Translations under genes and position numbers: made by a program
The notes under the pieces: generated by a model
What the model was told of the DNA's origin: nothing
What the model saw: the letters and a program-made list of their open reading frames with translations, nothing else
Database searches by the model: none
Assembly (NCBI GenBank): GCA_036346395.1
Contig: CM070606.1
Coordinates: forward strand, 14,866,915-14,930,914
Length of the DNA stretch: 64,000 bases
Direction of reading: 5' to 3'
From: Hsuehochloa calcarea
Taxonomy: Eukaryota > Streptophyta > Magnoliopsida > Poales > Poaceae
Shown here: one piece after another, positions 23,942 through 35,803 of the stretch
How the letters are laid out: each line of letters opens with the position of its first letter
Position numbering within the stretch: position 1 is the stretch's first letter

Positions 23942-26084
23942 TGTAACACACTGGCTATTCGAAAGCCAAAATGTTACCTAAAGGATCTAACATATAACCA
24001 TCAAGCGGAAGAATTTAAGACATAACTCAAATAAGGACATAAAGAAGTCAAACTTTTATAGTACCATGGCAGGAATAAAGATCGAATCCAAATAACTATA
24101 TCAAAGGAGAGATCAAGGACAACATATAGAATTTAAGCAATCGAAACATGGAGAGTGATGTCAACCACTTCTAGCTTAATTTATTACATTTCATCAATTG
24201 ACGAATGAAAGACATAGCCGAACTTTATTATTGTAACCGGAGTATGGTGATGTGAATGAATAGTATGTGTCTACTCCCTCCCAACAGTGCCATCCTCAAT
24301 CATCACCTAAAATAAACAAACCAAGCAAGAATGAGTCCAAGACTCAGCAAGTATAGTGAATAATTGAACATACAACAATTATGAACAAGACAACTACATT
24401 ACAGAATATGAACATAACACCGAATGTATATATGGATGAATGGAAGAATGGATGTAATGAAAGGAATGGACTGAACACATGCTTATACCGGTATAGCTAA
24501 TGACACACACATCAGTGTTCACTTAAGCCCGTATTTAACAAAACACGGGGTTCCAAATCCCGTATGAAGAACGTTTCATACGGGTGTCCAACTCTGCCCA
24601 CATTGGAATAGTGGGTCTTACGCGCCCATACTGGAATTGATGGGTCTTTATAATCCACGCCCGTGGATGGAACATGACAAGAGGTGTATGTTATAAAATA
24701 TGAATAATGAATGAGAACATCTATAATCATGGAAACAACATATATGAAAGGAACATAAACATTGAATCTTCTTATGTATCATAAAAAAATCACAATATGA
24801 ACATCAGACATTCGGCATTCACAAATCTTAAGAATATCGAAGTACTTGCCTTCCGTGTTGTGACGCGTTAGGAGGTAACGAAGGTGCTCCTAAACTCGAT
24901 GCCTCACCGCCTACACAAGTAAGTACTCGAAATAAGAACAACATGGTACAGAATGCTACCAGTAATGTTCTACAATACATTCCCGAAAACCCTAGACTTA
25001 ACTAGTAGTCTTAATATGAAAACGGGCAACTCAATCGCTGGAACGAGCCTGGACAGCAGCACAGAAAAATTCATATTTATTAATCTGGGACTCAGAACGA
25101 GGTGAGGCTAGATCCTATGGAAACTTGATGAACATATCTACAAAATTCTAGTTTACAAGATCACCCAATTCAGCAAAAATAAAATGCTATCCAGTAGATG
25201 AAAATACAAGACGGATTCTGTCTAGACGAAAGGAACAGCAGTAAAGAATATATCACAACTTTTAATCCACGGCTCCGATTGGAGTGTTCTTTATCAATAT
25301 GGAAAGGCTATTAAATTTTATACAGTAACCTAGTTGGGTGAAAACCGTGAATCTGCCATTAACTTATTCATATTTTAAAAGACAACTAGACAGTTCATTC
25401 TCGTTAGGTAATCAGGACAGCATGGAAAGATTAAATCATAACTTTTGAACCGTAAGTTGGAATCCTGTGTTCTTTGCGGCTATGGAAACCTAAGAACATT
25501 GGATACAAATCTCTAGAAGGTGAAAATCTCCAATTCGGCTTCTAAGGACCCGAAATCGGACGTGCAACCTACTGGATAGAATCTGAATTTCTAACAGCAC
25601 CAATTCAATCGAATCAAACTAATCGAATTCGCAACTAAACAACATCAAACAGCGGGGAAAACATCTCGTTACCCTTGTAGAACCTTAGAGAGACACTGGT
25701 TGATCCCCCAAGAAGAAGATCCCTCGTCTTCTCCTCCTTTGGCCGGCCTTCCAATGGACGTCTCCTCGCCTTCCTCCCAAAGGGCAGCAGCAAGAGCGTC
25801 GCCGGGGAAGCCGAGATGCTAATGGAGGTGCGCAAGGGGCTGGGGGCAGCGCAAGAAGCAGGGGAGGCGACTGCCAAGGGAGATGGGAGGAGTGGGGGCG
25901 GCTAGGGTTGGGAAGGCCTCTAATGGCCGCCCCAACGCCTGCTGCCCTCTTGGGCCTCCTGGTCGCGCCTGTGTTGGCGAGAAAAGAAAACCCTCATTAA
26001 TCAGGAAATTATAGTTCTTTATTTGTCTTTTCTCCCCCCGGCTTTTTTTCTTCTAATTACCCGATTCGTTTCCGGGGTATTACA
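23942..26084 (-). repeat. Family B solo LTR copy 2 (2143 bp, TSD CCTAA)
   Basis: Complete LTR on the minus strand, starting TGTAATACCCCGG at 26084 and ending GTGTGTTACA at 23942. CCTAA flanks both sides (23937-23941 and 26085-26089), so it is one insertion with no internal region left, i.e. a solo LTR. It interrupts element C. A hairpin ladder lies at about 24480-24680. The ORF at 25635-25877 is a frame in its GC-rich part. Confidence 0.9.
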
Positions 26085-26777
26085 CCTAATGCATCTCAAA
26101 ATAGATCTCACACGCAATCACATGAGCTCAATCCTTTAAGAATAAATAACTCGAAATTCCAATCACACACTCTCATGTACTACATCAAAAGGGTTCAAAC
26201 AATGATCATCCCACTTCTCGGAATCCACCCTTATTCTATTCCCTCTACACTCAATCATTGGGCGACCTTCTAGCATAAAAATGTGAAGCCCAAAATTTAA
26301 CCTCTAAGACCCCTACAACAAACTTCTCATATAGAAGATAAGGAAAGCCTTAGATTAAATCCTTAAAATTCCCATAATCTAAACATACTTATTAACAGAA
26401 ACATGGAAATATTTTCTCGACCAAACTGTCTTTAGAACAAATCTAACTTTTAGAGGGTTACTCACTAAGGCCAAGTCGTACCTAACAAACTCAACATTCC
26501 CTACTATTCCAACAATTGTCATAACGATTAGATTTCTTCGCAATTCTACCCTCATTAAACTACACCGTCATAATTCTCCTACACAGCCTTACAAAGTACC
26601 CAATCATGATACTCTAATACATTGATCGAGATTTCTATACTCTTGATAAATCTATATTCCATCGAAATGAACAAAAGATCTTAGACCACATATCACTATA
26701 GGTTCTACTAGTTGCAACAACGTAATTAGTCAGCTACAAAGACCAACTTTTTGACACCCAGAGTCTCATAAAATCAA
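26085..26777. other. Continuation of element C internal sequence, no gene seen
   Basis: AT-rich text resumes after solo LTR copy 2 and ends where LTR D begins. No frame with retroelement domains was found on either strand. Confidence 0.4.
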
Positions 26778-27867
26778 TGTAATACGCCAAAATGTGTTAG
26801 AGAGTAAACAAAAATAGATAAAAAGGTTTTTCTTAAATTTCTTCAAAACCTAGGCCATGTGCTCTTGGCCCACAACACCAAGGTCCAAAAGGGGGGAAAC
26901 CCAAAATTTGCTACAGTGCCTTAGTGCTACCGTGCCACCACCCTTTGATTCCTCCTTGTGCCCCCCTATTACTCATACACCTCAGTGTCGGCTCCCTCGT
27001 TGCTGCCGGTCAAAGTAGAGAAGGAAGAGGATGAGGTAGAAGAATAGAAGTCTTCACAATTGTTTCAGCAAGGTCTAGCGGTGGATCCATGGGTACATTC
27101 ATGTTCTCCATTAGATTTTGTAAATTTTTCATATGCGATCTGTCACCGATAGTCAAACTGGTCTCCTGTTGTGTAGATTGGTATTTCTATAGCTTTATTA
27201 ATTCATAAGTTTGGGATAGTTACAAGTAGATTCAACGTTTGGGGTCTTCTAGAGTTATGTGGGTAATCGCGATAGATTTCTGGGAAGTATTAATTCACAA
27301 TTTTTGGTTGGATAACTATTTAGTTATGAGTTTTGCAAATCTGAGTGCCTGTTCAGTCTCTGGATTCGGGCAGCGAGCATAGTTCTGTGAATTAGGGTTT
27401 AGAGATGGACGAATCTGGTCAGTATATCTTCATGAGTTTTGTAGAAACCTTTATGATGATTCCAGAGAGTCCAAATTCATATTTTTGGACAATTAAAATG
27501 AAAGTTATGAATTTTTGAAGTTGTTGTTTTAGATCTGTCCTTCTCTTGGAGACAGTAGGGAAAGGTTGCTCTGTTAGTAACCTTTGTTGCACAATAAAAA
27601 AAATTATGATAAATTTATTGACCAATATGGTTCTCTATAGTCTCTAGAATTTCTTAGATCATTGTATTTGGATGTACCAATTAAAAGATACAAAATTCTT
27701 AAATTGATATTACCGAAGATGTCAGGACTATCTTCGAGGATAAAAACAAGGGCTTAGATGAAATAATTTGAACATCTAGTCACCTGAGAAGTTGTAGGTC
27801 TGCGTGTGTAGGTCCTACAGGTCTTGGATTCATGATTTTTAGAGTTCTGAATCAAAATTTATGGTTT
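26778..27867 (+). repeat. LTR D, left part (plus strand)
   Basis: Starts TGTAATACGCC at 26778. The text is like a family B LTR in layout, with LTR-style CATAACT/GTTATG words, but distinct in sequence. It is broken at 27867 by family B copy 3 and seems to resume at 42335-42463. The last five bases (GGTTT) are the target duplication of that insertion. Confidence 0.6.
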
Positions 27868-28574
27868 TGTAATATCCCGGAATTGAATCGGGTAATTAGA
27901 AAATCAGCCGCAAGAAGAGAGGGCAAAGAAAGGAGTAAAAATTCTGAAATTAAAAGGGGGTTTTCCATATTATTTAGACAACATGGGCCTTGGCCCATGG
28001 CCCATGTGGCCCAAGAGGAGGGCCGGCCAAAGGGGGGATGACCTTCCCCCTAAACCCTAGCCACCCTCCCCCTTTCCCCTCTCCCCCCATAGCCGCCACC
28101 CTCTCTCCTCAAGCGCCACCACCTCCCTCAAGAAGACCATCTCCTCCCTGAAGATCCTTGTCGCGCCTATGGGAGGAAAGGCGAGGAGACCACCGCTGGA
28201 GTGCCGCCAAGACGAGGTAGCATGTAATATCCCTAATTGAATCTGTAATTAGAAAATCAGCCGAAAGAAGAGAGGGCAAAGAAAGGAGTAAAAATTCTGA
28301 AATTAAAAGGGGGGTTTCCGCATTATTCGGACAACCTGGGCCTTGGGCCACGGCCCATGTGGCCCAAGAGCGGGGCCGGCCAAAGGGGGATGACCTCCCC
28401 TAAACCCCGCCACCCTCCCCTTTCCCTCTCTTCCACCCCTAGCCGCCACCCTCTCTCCCCGCACCACCACCTCCCCATCGTAACCATCTCCTCCCTGCCA
28501 AGATCCTTGCTGCGGTCCATTGGAGGAAAGGCGAGGAGACCACCGTTGGAGTGCCGGCCAAGACGAGGTAGCAG
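27868..28574 (+). repeat. Tandem duplication of the family B LTR start
   Basis: Copy 1 (27868-28222) and copy 2 (28223-28574) both begin at TGTAATATCC and end GACGAGGTAGCA. They differ by scattered substitutions and small indels, so the event is not recent. Confidence 0.93.
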
Positions 28575-29182
28575 ATCGGTGTTATTCAGTGCTGTTCCTC
28601 GTCAGTTTTGGGTAATATTCGTACGTTTTTTTTTTATCTGACCGCCTATTAAAAAGTTGTAGCCCTCGGTTTTAGGTTTCTCTGGGCATCGAGATCACCT
28701 GATTTGGACTTACGGTTAAGTCGTTATGGTAGTTTTACCGCGACTGGCCAGGAGAGCTGACGAGAATTGGCAGATTGTCTTGTCTGGCCATTATGAATTA
28801 TTTAGAAGCCGAATTAGAAAAGCCAACCAAAATTAATATTGTAGAGGATTCGGTAAGATTTCCAAGTTGATAAAGAACACAATTTTTAAAGTTGGCAATC
28901 AAAAGTTATGGAATTTTTACCACCGATGTTTTGCTGACTGTCAGATTGCAGAGATAGAAATTTTACCTGAATATAAGAATTAGTAGGAGGCTGAATCAGG
29001 ACACTTGTCCAACTAGACTATTGTAGCTGGTTTTGTCTTGATTCCAGAGAGTCCAAGATCACTCAGTTCTGAGTTGCGTAACAAGAGTTATGGTGGTTTT
29101 AGTGCTCTGACCAGAGAGCCCGATGTGAAATTGATGTTTTATTAACTGGCCTGGTAGGGGTATTATTTGGCCGATTCAGTAA

Positions 29183-32100
29183 GGCTATTTGTATTTTCTG
29201 GATTTATTTAAAAGAAAAATCAAAAGAAAATCCTTTGGAACAGTACTGGGCCGAAGCCCAACACTATTCCAACAACAAGCCCACCCTTCTCGCCCGCCCG
29301 CCTCGTCCGTTGGATGCTTGACGCGCACTCGCTCCCGACGGACGCCGCGCCAACCCCGCCTTCCTCCGTTGGATGTTCGCGCGTGGCTTCGCCACGATCT
29401 CGCCGCCGCCACCCGCCGCTTCCCACCGTTGCATTTATCGCGACGGCGCCGCACCCGCCGCCCTCGCTCGCCGCCAGTGGGACCACCACCGAAGTCGCCG
29501 CCTCTCGCTGAGCTTTCTTCTTCCTCGCGCGCGCCGTCCGCCATTGCCGGAGCTTCGAGGTTCGTCCGACAAAACCGATTCAGTTGCCGATTCTTCGCGC
29601 CGACCCCACCAAATCGTATCTCGCTGATTTCTTATCCGCTCCAAACCGAATCAAACCCGAATCGGTTTCAATCTCCCGAATCTCGAATTCAAATCGCGCC
29701 GCTTTGGACCCGATTTGGGGTTTCAAATCTCGGATCTCCGTGCCTATAAATACCCCTTAGCACCGTCCGACCGCAACCCAAAGCCGCCACCTCGCCGCCT
29801 GATCGCTCTAGAGTCGCCGATTTTGAGTTTTAGGTTTTCGACCGAGCTTCTTCTTCGTGAATTGCGCCATTGCCGCCGCCGCCTTGCCTCGCCGACTACA
29901 CCACCATGATCGCAAGTCCCAGCTACCTCGGGCGCACCTCCTCGTCGCCGAGCATCGCCGAGCAACCTCCCAACAAAACCCGAGCCTTCACCGCTTCTTC
30001 CTCGCCACGGCCGCCACCGCTGCTGCCGCCACGGTAAGGGCACCCCGAGTCGCAATAGCACGGGAACAATCTGGTACCCTCCATCGCCGGCGAAGTCGCC
30101 GCTGTCACGGTGACCATCGGGTCCCGAGCGCCACCGGCCATTAAGAAACGCCAGCCACGGGGCCGGCCACGCCTTTGGTGTGTGGCCGCGTGGCGCAAGA
30201 TCGCCAAGACACGCGCGTCGTGGCTCGGTCCACCGCGCAGATCTCCCTGCTTCGATGCACTCGGTCCACCGTGAACTCGAGACCGATATGCGGGCCCACA
30301 TGTCGATTTCTTTTAAATCTATTTCTTTTCCGAAATTCTCTACGACGCAAGCATTGCGCAATAATCTGATTTTCCTTTATAAAATAATTCAGAAATTCAA
30401 TAAAATCCAAATTAGGGTTTTATTTGAATTTTCAAACTTCCAAAGCCCATATCTTTGGCATCCGAACTCTGATTGAGCCTATTCAAATTTGTAAATTCAT
30501 ATAAAATTAAGATCTATTTAATGGTGAATTGTATTTGAATTTTTGGAGTTTTTTGCCTCTGATTTATTTGTTTTTGTTTCTTTTGTCTCGCTTATGAGTA
30601 GACGCCGATACTTGGGAATTTTGCGTAAGAAGGAGCACCTCAAGACCAAGACCAATATCTAGATCTATTCCAAGGAAAGTTATACCTTTGATCATATTGA
30701 ACCCAGTTTTCAAAATACTTTGTTTCAATGTATTGCATTCTATTTCAAGTATTTATTTAAATGCTTTTGGGTGTAGTTATTATCCCAAATTGTTATGCCA
30801 CCTCGTCTATTGTATGCCATGATCTCTTGTCACCCTAGGTTGGTTAATTATTAGTTGGTATTATCGTAGCACCAACGTGGGTTGGTTAGATACGATTAGA
30901 CTGCTTAGCCATGCCACGAGTCATCATTTCATGTGAGAGTTGCAATTATAAACTTGACTAAGTGATTATGGAACTGTGATAAAACCGTGTGTCTTTGTGT
31001 CTTCGTTACTCGTTGATGGCATGTGTTGCACTTAATCAACGGTGGGAAAAGATTTGGACCGAGGCAAGTGGTGGATCTGTGTGAATGGTGGAACTGTGCT
31101 ATAAACTCGTGATTTGGGTTAAAATCGAAGTCTTGCCTTGGTCAATTAAGGACTTAACTTTGTGCACCGTTGAATCGAGCCTTACTGCATGCGACCACAT
31201 GCCTAGTATGGGCCGGGCCTAACTTAGTAAGTTATGGAGTCTTGACATTGACAACTCAGTTGTATTTAAACTGTGATGGGTCGGAGGTGTGATATGTCAC
31301 ATCGCGGACGGTTCACGATCCTCGCCCAATGGTGTGTGTCGCTCCAAGGGTCTGTGTGTACAAATTGACTACAGAAAGCACATCAGAGTGTCATTGTTTG
31401 AGATGAAGTCTCGAAAGGTTTTGTTATAGTCGATCTTGGCTCCACCGATTGTATCGTGTGGGTAAAGTGTGCAACCTCTGAGAGTGTTTAAACCAATCTA
31501 TTCGAATAGCCAAGGTCCTGATATGGACATGCTCGGGAATTTCACACGAGGGGTAGATTTTCATAAAACAAATGGGAAGGGTCAGCTGCGTGAGATAACT
31601 TACGCAGCTGTGTGAATAACTTGATTAGACTGTGTGTTCTTTGTGAAATCAATTGTTAAATTATTATTGTTTATTTGTTTTGAATTATGTTTTCAATCTA
31701 TTATTCGTATTCAATTGCAAATGTTGCATTTCTGCAAAAGAATCACAGAAGCCATTCCTTTTGGAATAAGCCATCATCTATAAATTGCATTCTGTGGTAT
31801 GACTTACGAGTACGGTGTGTACTCACTCTTGCTAAACCAATCAACAGATGTGGAGGAGTCGTCGCCTGCTTTTGAAGAAGAGTTCTACGAAGGTTGAGCG
31901 TTAGGGTCTTGATCCCAGTCAATTGCCTGTGGTAAATTGATGGGAGCCACTGGAGTTTATTTCGTTTCCGCTGCAGTTTATTTCTTTATTATCAGTCTTG
32001 CATGGCTTAATAAATGTAAAACTCGACCGTAAGGTCCCAACAGTTATTTGTTATTCAAAGGTACTCGTTTATTCTTATATTCGTTGTATGGATGTGATAT

Positions 32101-32191
32101 TTCATCGATGTTGACACTGTGTGCACTAGCGTGATCCTGGACTAGTGCAGAATACACAGAGGGTCCAGATTTGCATATTTGGGTCCCGACA
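29183..32191 (+). repeat. 5' LTR of element A2 (5'-truncated)
   Basis: Matches 38187-41234 of the 3' LTR, starting at GGCTATTTGTATTT. Ends GGGTCCCGACA. TATAAATA at about 29746-29753 is the probable promoter core, conserved in the 3' LTR. Confidence 0.92.
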
Positions 32192-32195
32192 GAGG

Positions 32196-32208
32196 TGGTA
32201 TCAGAGCC
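32196..32208 (+). other. Primer-binding site of element A2
   Basis: TGGTATCAGAGCC lies four bases after the 5' LTR and is complementary to the 3' end of initiator methionine tRNA. Confidence 0.9.
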
Positions 32209-32407
32209 ATACTGACTGTAGGTCTTGACCTTAGCTAGATTGGCCGTTGTAGTGTGTCCAAAACTATTTTCTAAAAGCAAATATTAACTTGCAAGATTAA
32301 TTGAACTCTTTAACTCATCTCATGTCTCTCTTGACTCAACTATTGCTGAAATTCTTTCTTTCCCCGTTGTTTTAAAGTTGTTTTTATATCCTTGTCCATC
32401 TTGACAG

Positions 32408-33147
32408 ATGCCTCGCCTTCAGAGTTATGGAGAGCGCAAGGGAGGACTTGCCGCTGAGCTTTGGAAGCTGTTACAAGTACTTGGAGGATTTGACCGTCCA
32501 TTGTATCGTGGTAGTGCTTGGATCGTGAACGGCCGAGACCGTGGAGTGATCTGCCATTTGACCGTCTACGCCAGGAAGAACACCAAGGCAAGCAAACCAC
32601 TGAACATCTCAGCTCGAAGGAGTGTTTGGATTGAAGCAATCCAGGAGTCTTCGCGCCTTGCCATCCTGAGGATCTGCAATATCTACTCTCGAGAGCTTCG
32701 TGACACAGTTTTCCGTTACCATCCCCGCACTTCCGACGTGGATCTTGCCGCACGCTTTCCGCTCCACGGAGGAGAAGGCAACGCCACCGCAGTATCTTGC
32801 CCGCCACCCGCCAAGAGGAGTCGTTGGAGTTAGCCGCCACAGAGCCGGAGGTGCCTATGAGACTCTTCTGAGAGTCAAGAAAGGATCGCTATATCGAAGA
32901 AACTCTTTATGGACGGCACGATCACGAAGAAGACATCAAGAGGAAGACCGTAATAGTTGATGGACCGGTGAACCGTAAGAGCCAGCAGAGGCGCAGAGCC
33001 GAGGAACCAAAGAAGACTCGCACTCGAGACACTGCTCTGCTGCACCAGCCCCGGACATCAAGATCGGTTTGCGAGGATGCCACCACTTTCAGTGTCTACA
33101 AAGAAAGGGAGCACCGCCAAGGCTACAGAGGCTATTTAATCGAGTAG
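32408..33147 (+). pseudogene. Extra ORF upstream of gag (element A2 copy)
   Basis: ATG at 32408; the first 141 codons are open (to 32833), then frameshifts lead to the shared C-terminal end GYLIE and a stop at 33145-33147. The N-terminal part includes a tryptophan-containing strand-like segment (AWIVNGRDRGVICHLT), KASKPLNISARRSVWIEAIQ, a short helix-like stretch and SRELRDTVFRYHPR. It is colinear with the A1 copy. The tail is rich in arginine and lysine (about 32930-33020). No enzyme motif is visible; the layout (globular N-part, possible coiled coil, basic tail) would fit nucleic-acid or Gag association, which is speculation. Confidence 0.75.
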
Positions 33148-33415
33148 TCTGCTCGAGTTGTTTCGTGCTTAGCCAATATTAAGTCTTGAGTCGCCTTTAG
33201 GCGTAGTTTTGTGTGCTTAGGTTCGTCCTTATTTTCTTGTGTGCAAGTATGAGCCGCAGAGGCCCTTAAGCATTTGTTGCAAGCCATACTATTATCTTAA
33301 TCAATATAAGAGTTTCATTGAGCTTTCTTAAAATATGTTGTTGGGTTTTACCTACCCGATTAGTTCTACAACTCATCTTGTGCTTGCTACCTTATCTAAC
33401 CCCGGAGATTCACCG

Positions 33416-34560
33416 ATGGTTCGACTCGCCAAGTCACTGCAAGTAGTTCCGATACTCCAAAGATCGTAAGGACAGAGCAGACTTCGTAGAAGCGCTCCAC
33501 CGCAAGCACCTTCGATTGATTTGCGTAATTTTAGAGCATTCATGGCGGCTCGCACTCACCGATGTATACCATGATGAACCAGATGCAAGCTATGAATAAC
33601 CAGAACCACAACAATCAGCATCACAATGGAGCCCCAGTTGCTCATGGTCACAATGGATCATCTAAGTTGACCGAGTTTATGAGAACCCGTCCACCAACTT
33701 TCTCTGGACATGTCTCACCAGTAGAGGCTGATGATTGGCTTCGTGTCATTGAGAGGAAGCTGCTGATCACTCAATGCAGCGATCATGAGAAAGTGTTGTA
33801 CGCCACTCACCAGATGGAAGGCATTGCTGCCGAATGGTGGAAAACTTCGTGCAAACGCATGGAACGCCGCAAGACATTACTTGGGAAGAGTTCACAACTG
33901 CTTTTCGCCAGTATCATGTGCCAGAAGGAATCATGGATCTGAAGAAGGATGAATTCTGTGCTCTCAAGCAAGGAGGAATGTCAGTGACCGACTACCTCAA
34001 CAAATTCTCTCAACTTGCTCGATATGCTGCAGAAGATGTCGCCACCGACAAGGCTCGCCAGAGTCGTTTTCTGAAAGGACTAAACACGGGACTTCAAGTC
34101 AACTTGATCGCCCACACCTTTCCTGATTTCCAAGAATTGATCAACAAGGCTTTGATTCTTGAGGATAAGCGCAAGGAATTGGAAGATCACCGTAAGCGCA
34201 GAATGGCTCAGCAAGGAAGTCACCAACCCCAGCTGAAGGTAAGAATGATTCCACCGCTGTTTAGCCATTTTCCACCACGCACTCGCTGACCACCCGCACC
34301 AACTTCAAGACCACGTCCGCTTGCTCGTAACTTCCGCAACCCCGCACTACCAACCCCAATCCAGCTTAGCAACCCACGAATGTACCCGAGTTTGCTTTAC
34401 TCGCCGCCACCAGGCATTTCGCCAACCGATGTCCGCAGAATGGAACTATCACTCCAGTACGCTTCAACCTTGGGAACACACCAGCCAAGACACCAGTACA
34501 GAACAACCATCAAGGAACTTCTCAAGCCACCGGTCAATCCGGAGGAGCACCGCAATCAGT
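33416..34560 (+). pseudogene. gag of element A2 (frameshifted)
   Basis: The predicted start is ATG at 33416. A QNHNNQHHNG low-complexity segment (about 33600-33630) precedes the capsid region. Recognisable parts are FMRTRPPTFSGHVSPVEADDW, WLRVIERKL and, after a frameshift near 33840, EFTTAFRQYHVP, KQGGMSVTDYLNKFSQLARYA and FLKGLNTGLQVNLIAHTFPDF. The CCHC knuckle is not readable in one frame. Confidence 0.85.
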
Positions 34561-35764
34561 GGTCAAAGGCCGTGTCAACCACGTCACTCTGGAAGGAGCC
34601 CAAGAAGCACCCGACGTTGTACTGGGTAAGTTTCTAGTAAATTCAGTACCTGCATCAGTTTTGTTTGATTCTGGAGCTTCGCATTCGTTTGTTTCTGGAA
34701 TTTTTACAACTAAGAACAAATTGGAAGTTATGCATCTTAAGCATACTCTGTTAGTCCAGTCGCCTGGAGCAGAGCTAAATTATAAAGTTGGATGTTTAGG
34801 AGCTAGGTTACTCATAGCTGGAGTTGAGTTTCTAGCCAACCTAATAATTCTAGACACTCAAACCATAGATGTCATCCTTGGTATGGATTGGTTATCCAAA
34901 CATAAAGCAGTGCTAGATTGTGGCCGAAGAGCCGTAACAATAGAGGATACCACTGGAAAGAAAGTGGAATTTCTAGCCACCTCAGTATGTGATGGACATT
35001 TGGTAGTCAACAGTCTGAAGACAGTTTCTTTGGAAGATGTACCTGTAGTAAAGGATTTCCCGGACGTATTTCCGGAAGAATTACCAGGAATGCCACTGGA
35101 CCGTGACATTGAGTTTGTCATCGATCTAGTGCCAGGAACAGCACCAATTTCCAAGAGACCCTATCGGATGCCAGTCGATGAACTTGTGGAAATGAAGAAG
35201 CAGATAGAAGAACTACTGGAGAAAGGTTTTGTAAGACCTAGTTCGTCGCCATGGGGAGCGCCAGTTTTGTTTGTCAAGAAGAAAGATGGAAGCATGAGGA
35301 TGTGCATCGATTATCGCTCTCTCAATGAAGTCATCATCAAGAACAAATACCCTTTGCCCAGAATTGATGATTTGTTCGACCAGATGAAAGGAGCCGGAGT
35401 ATTCTCCAAGATCGATCTGCGATCAGGTTACCATCAGTTGAAGATTTGTCCTAAGGATGTACCAAAGACCGCTTTCTCAACCCGGTATGGACATTATGAG
35501 TTTTTAGTCATGTCGTTTGGTATGACTAATGCCCCTGCTTATTTCATGAACATGATGAACAAAGTATTCATGGAATATTTGGATAAGTTCGTAGTAGTAT
35601 TCATTGATGATATTTTGGTTTACTCAAAGTCAGAAAAAGAGCATGCAGAACATTTGAGATTAATCCTAGAGAAGCTCAGAGAACATCAGTTGTATGCCAA
35701 GTTTAGCAAGTGTGACTTTTGGAAGAAGAAAGTTGATTTTCTCGGTCATGTGATGACAAATTAA
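34559..35764 (+). pseudogene. Protease and reverse transcriptase of element A2
   Basis: An open stretch of 401 codons. The protease DSG is at 34667-34675 within FDSGASHSF. RT runs from KRPYRMPVDEL through CIDYRSLNEV and KIDLRSGYHQ to the catalytic FIDDILVYS (35600-35626) and FSKCDFWKKKVDFLGHV. It then hits a TAA at 35762-35764, close to the RT end. It is the best-preserved retroelement coding segment here. Confidence 0.93.
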
Positions 35765-35803
35765 GGAGTAGCAATTGACCGGAAAGGTTAAAGTCAGAAT
35801 GAA

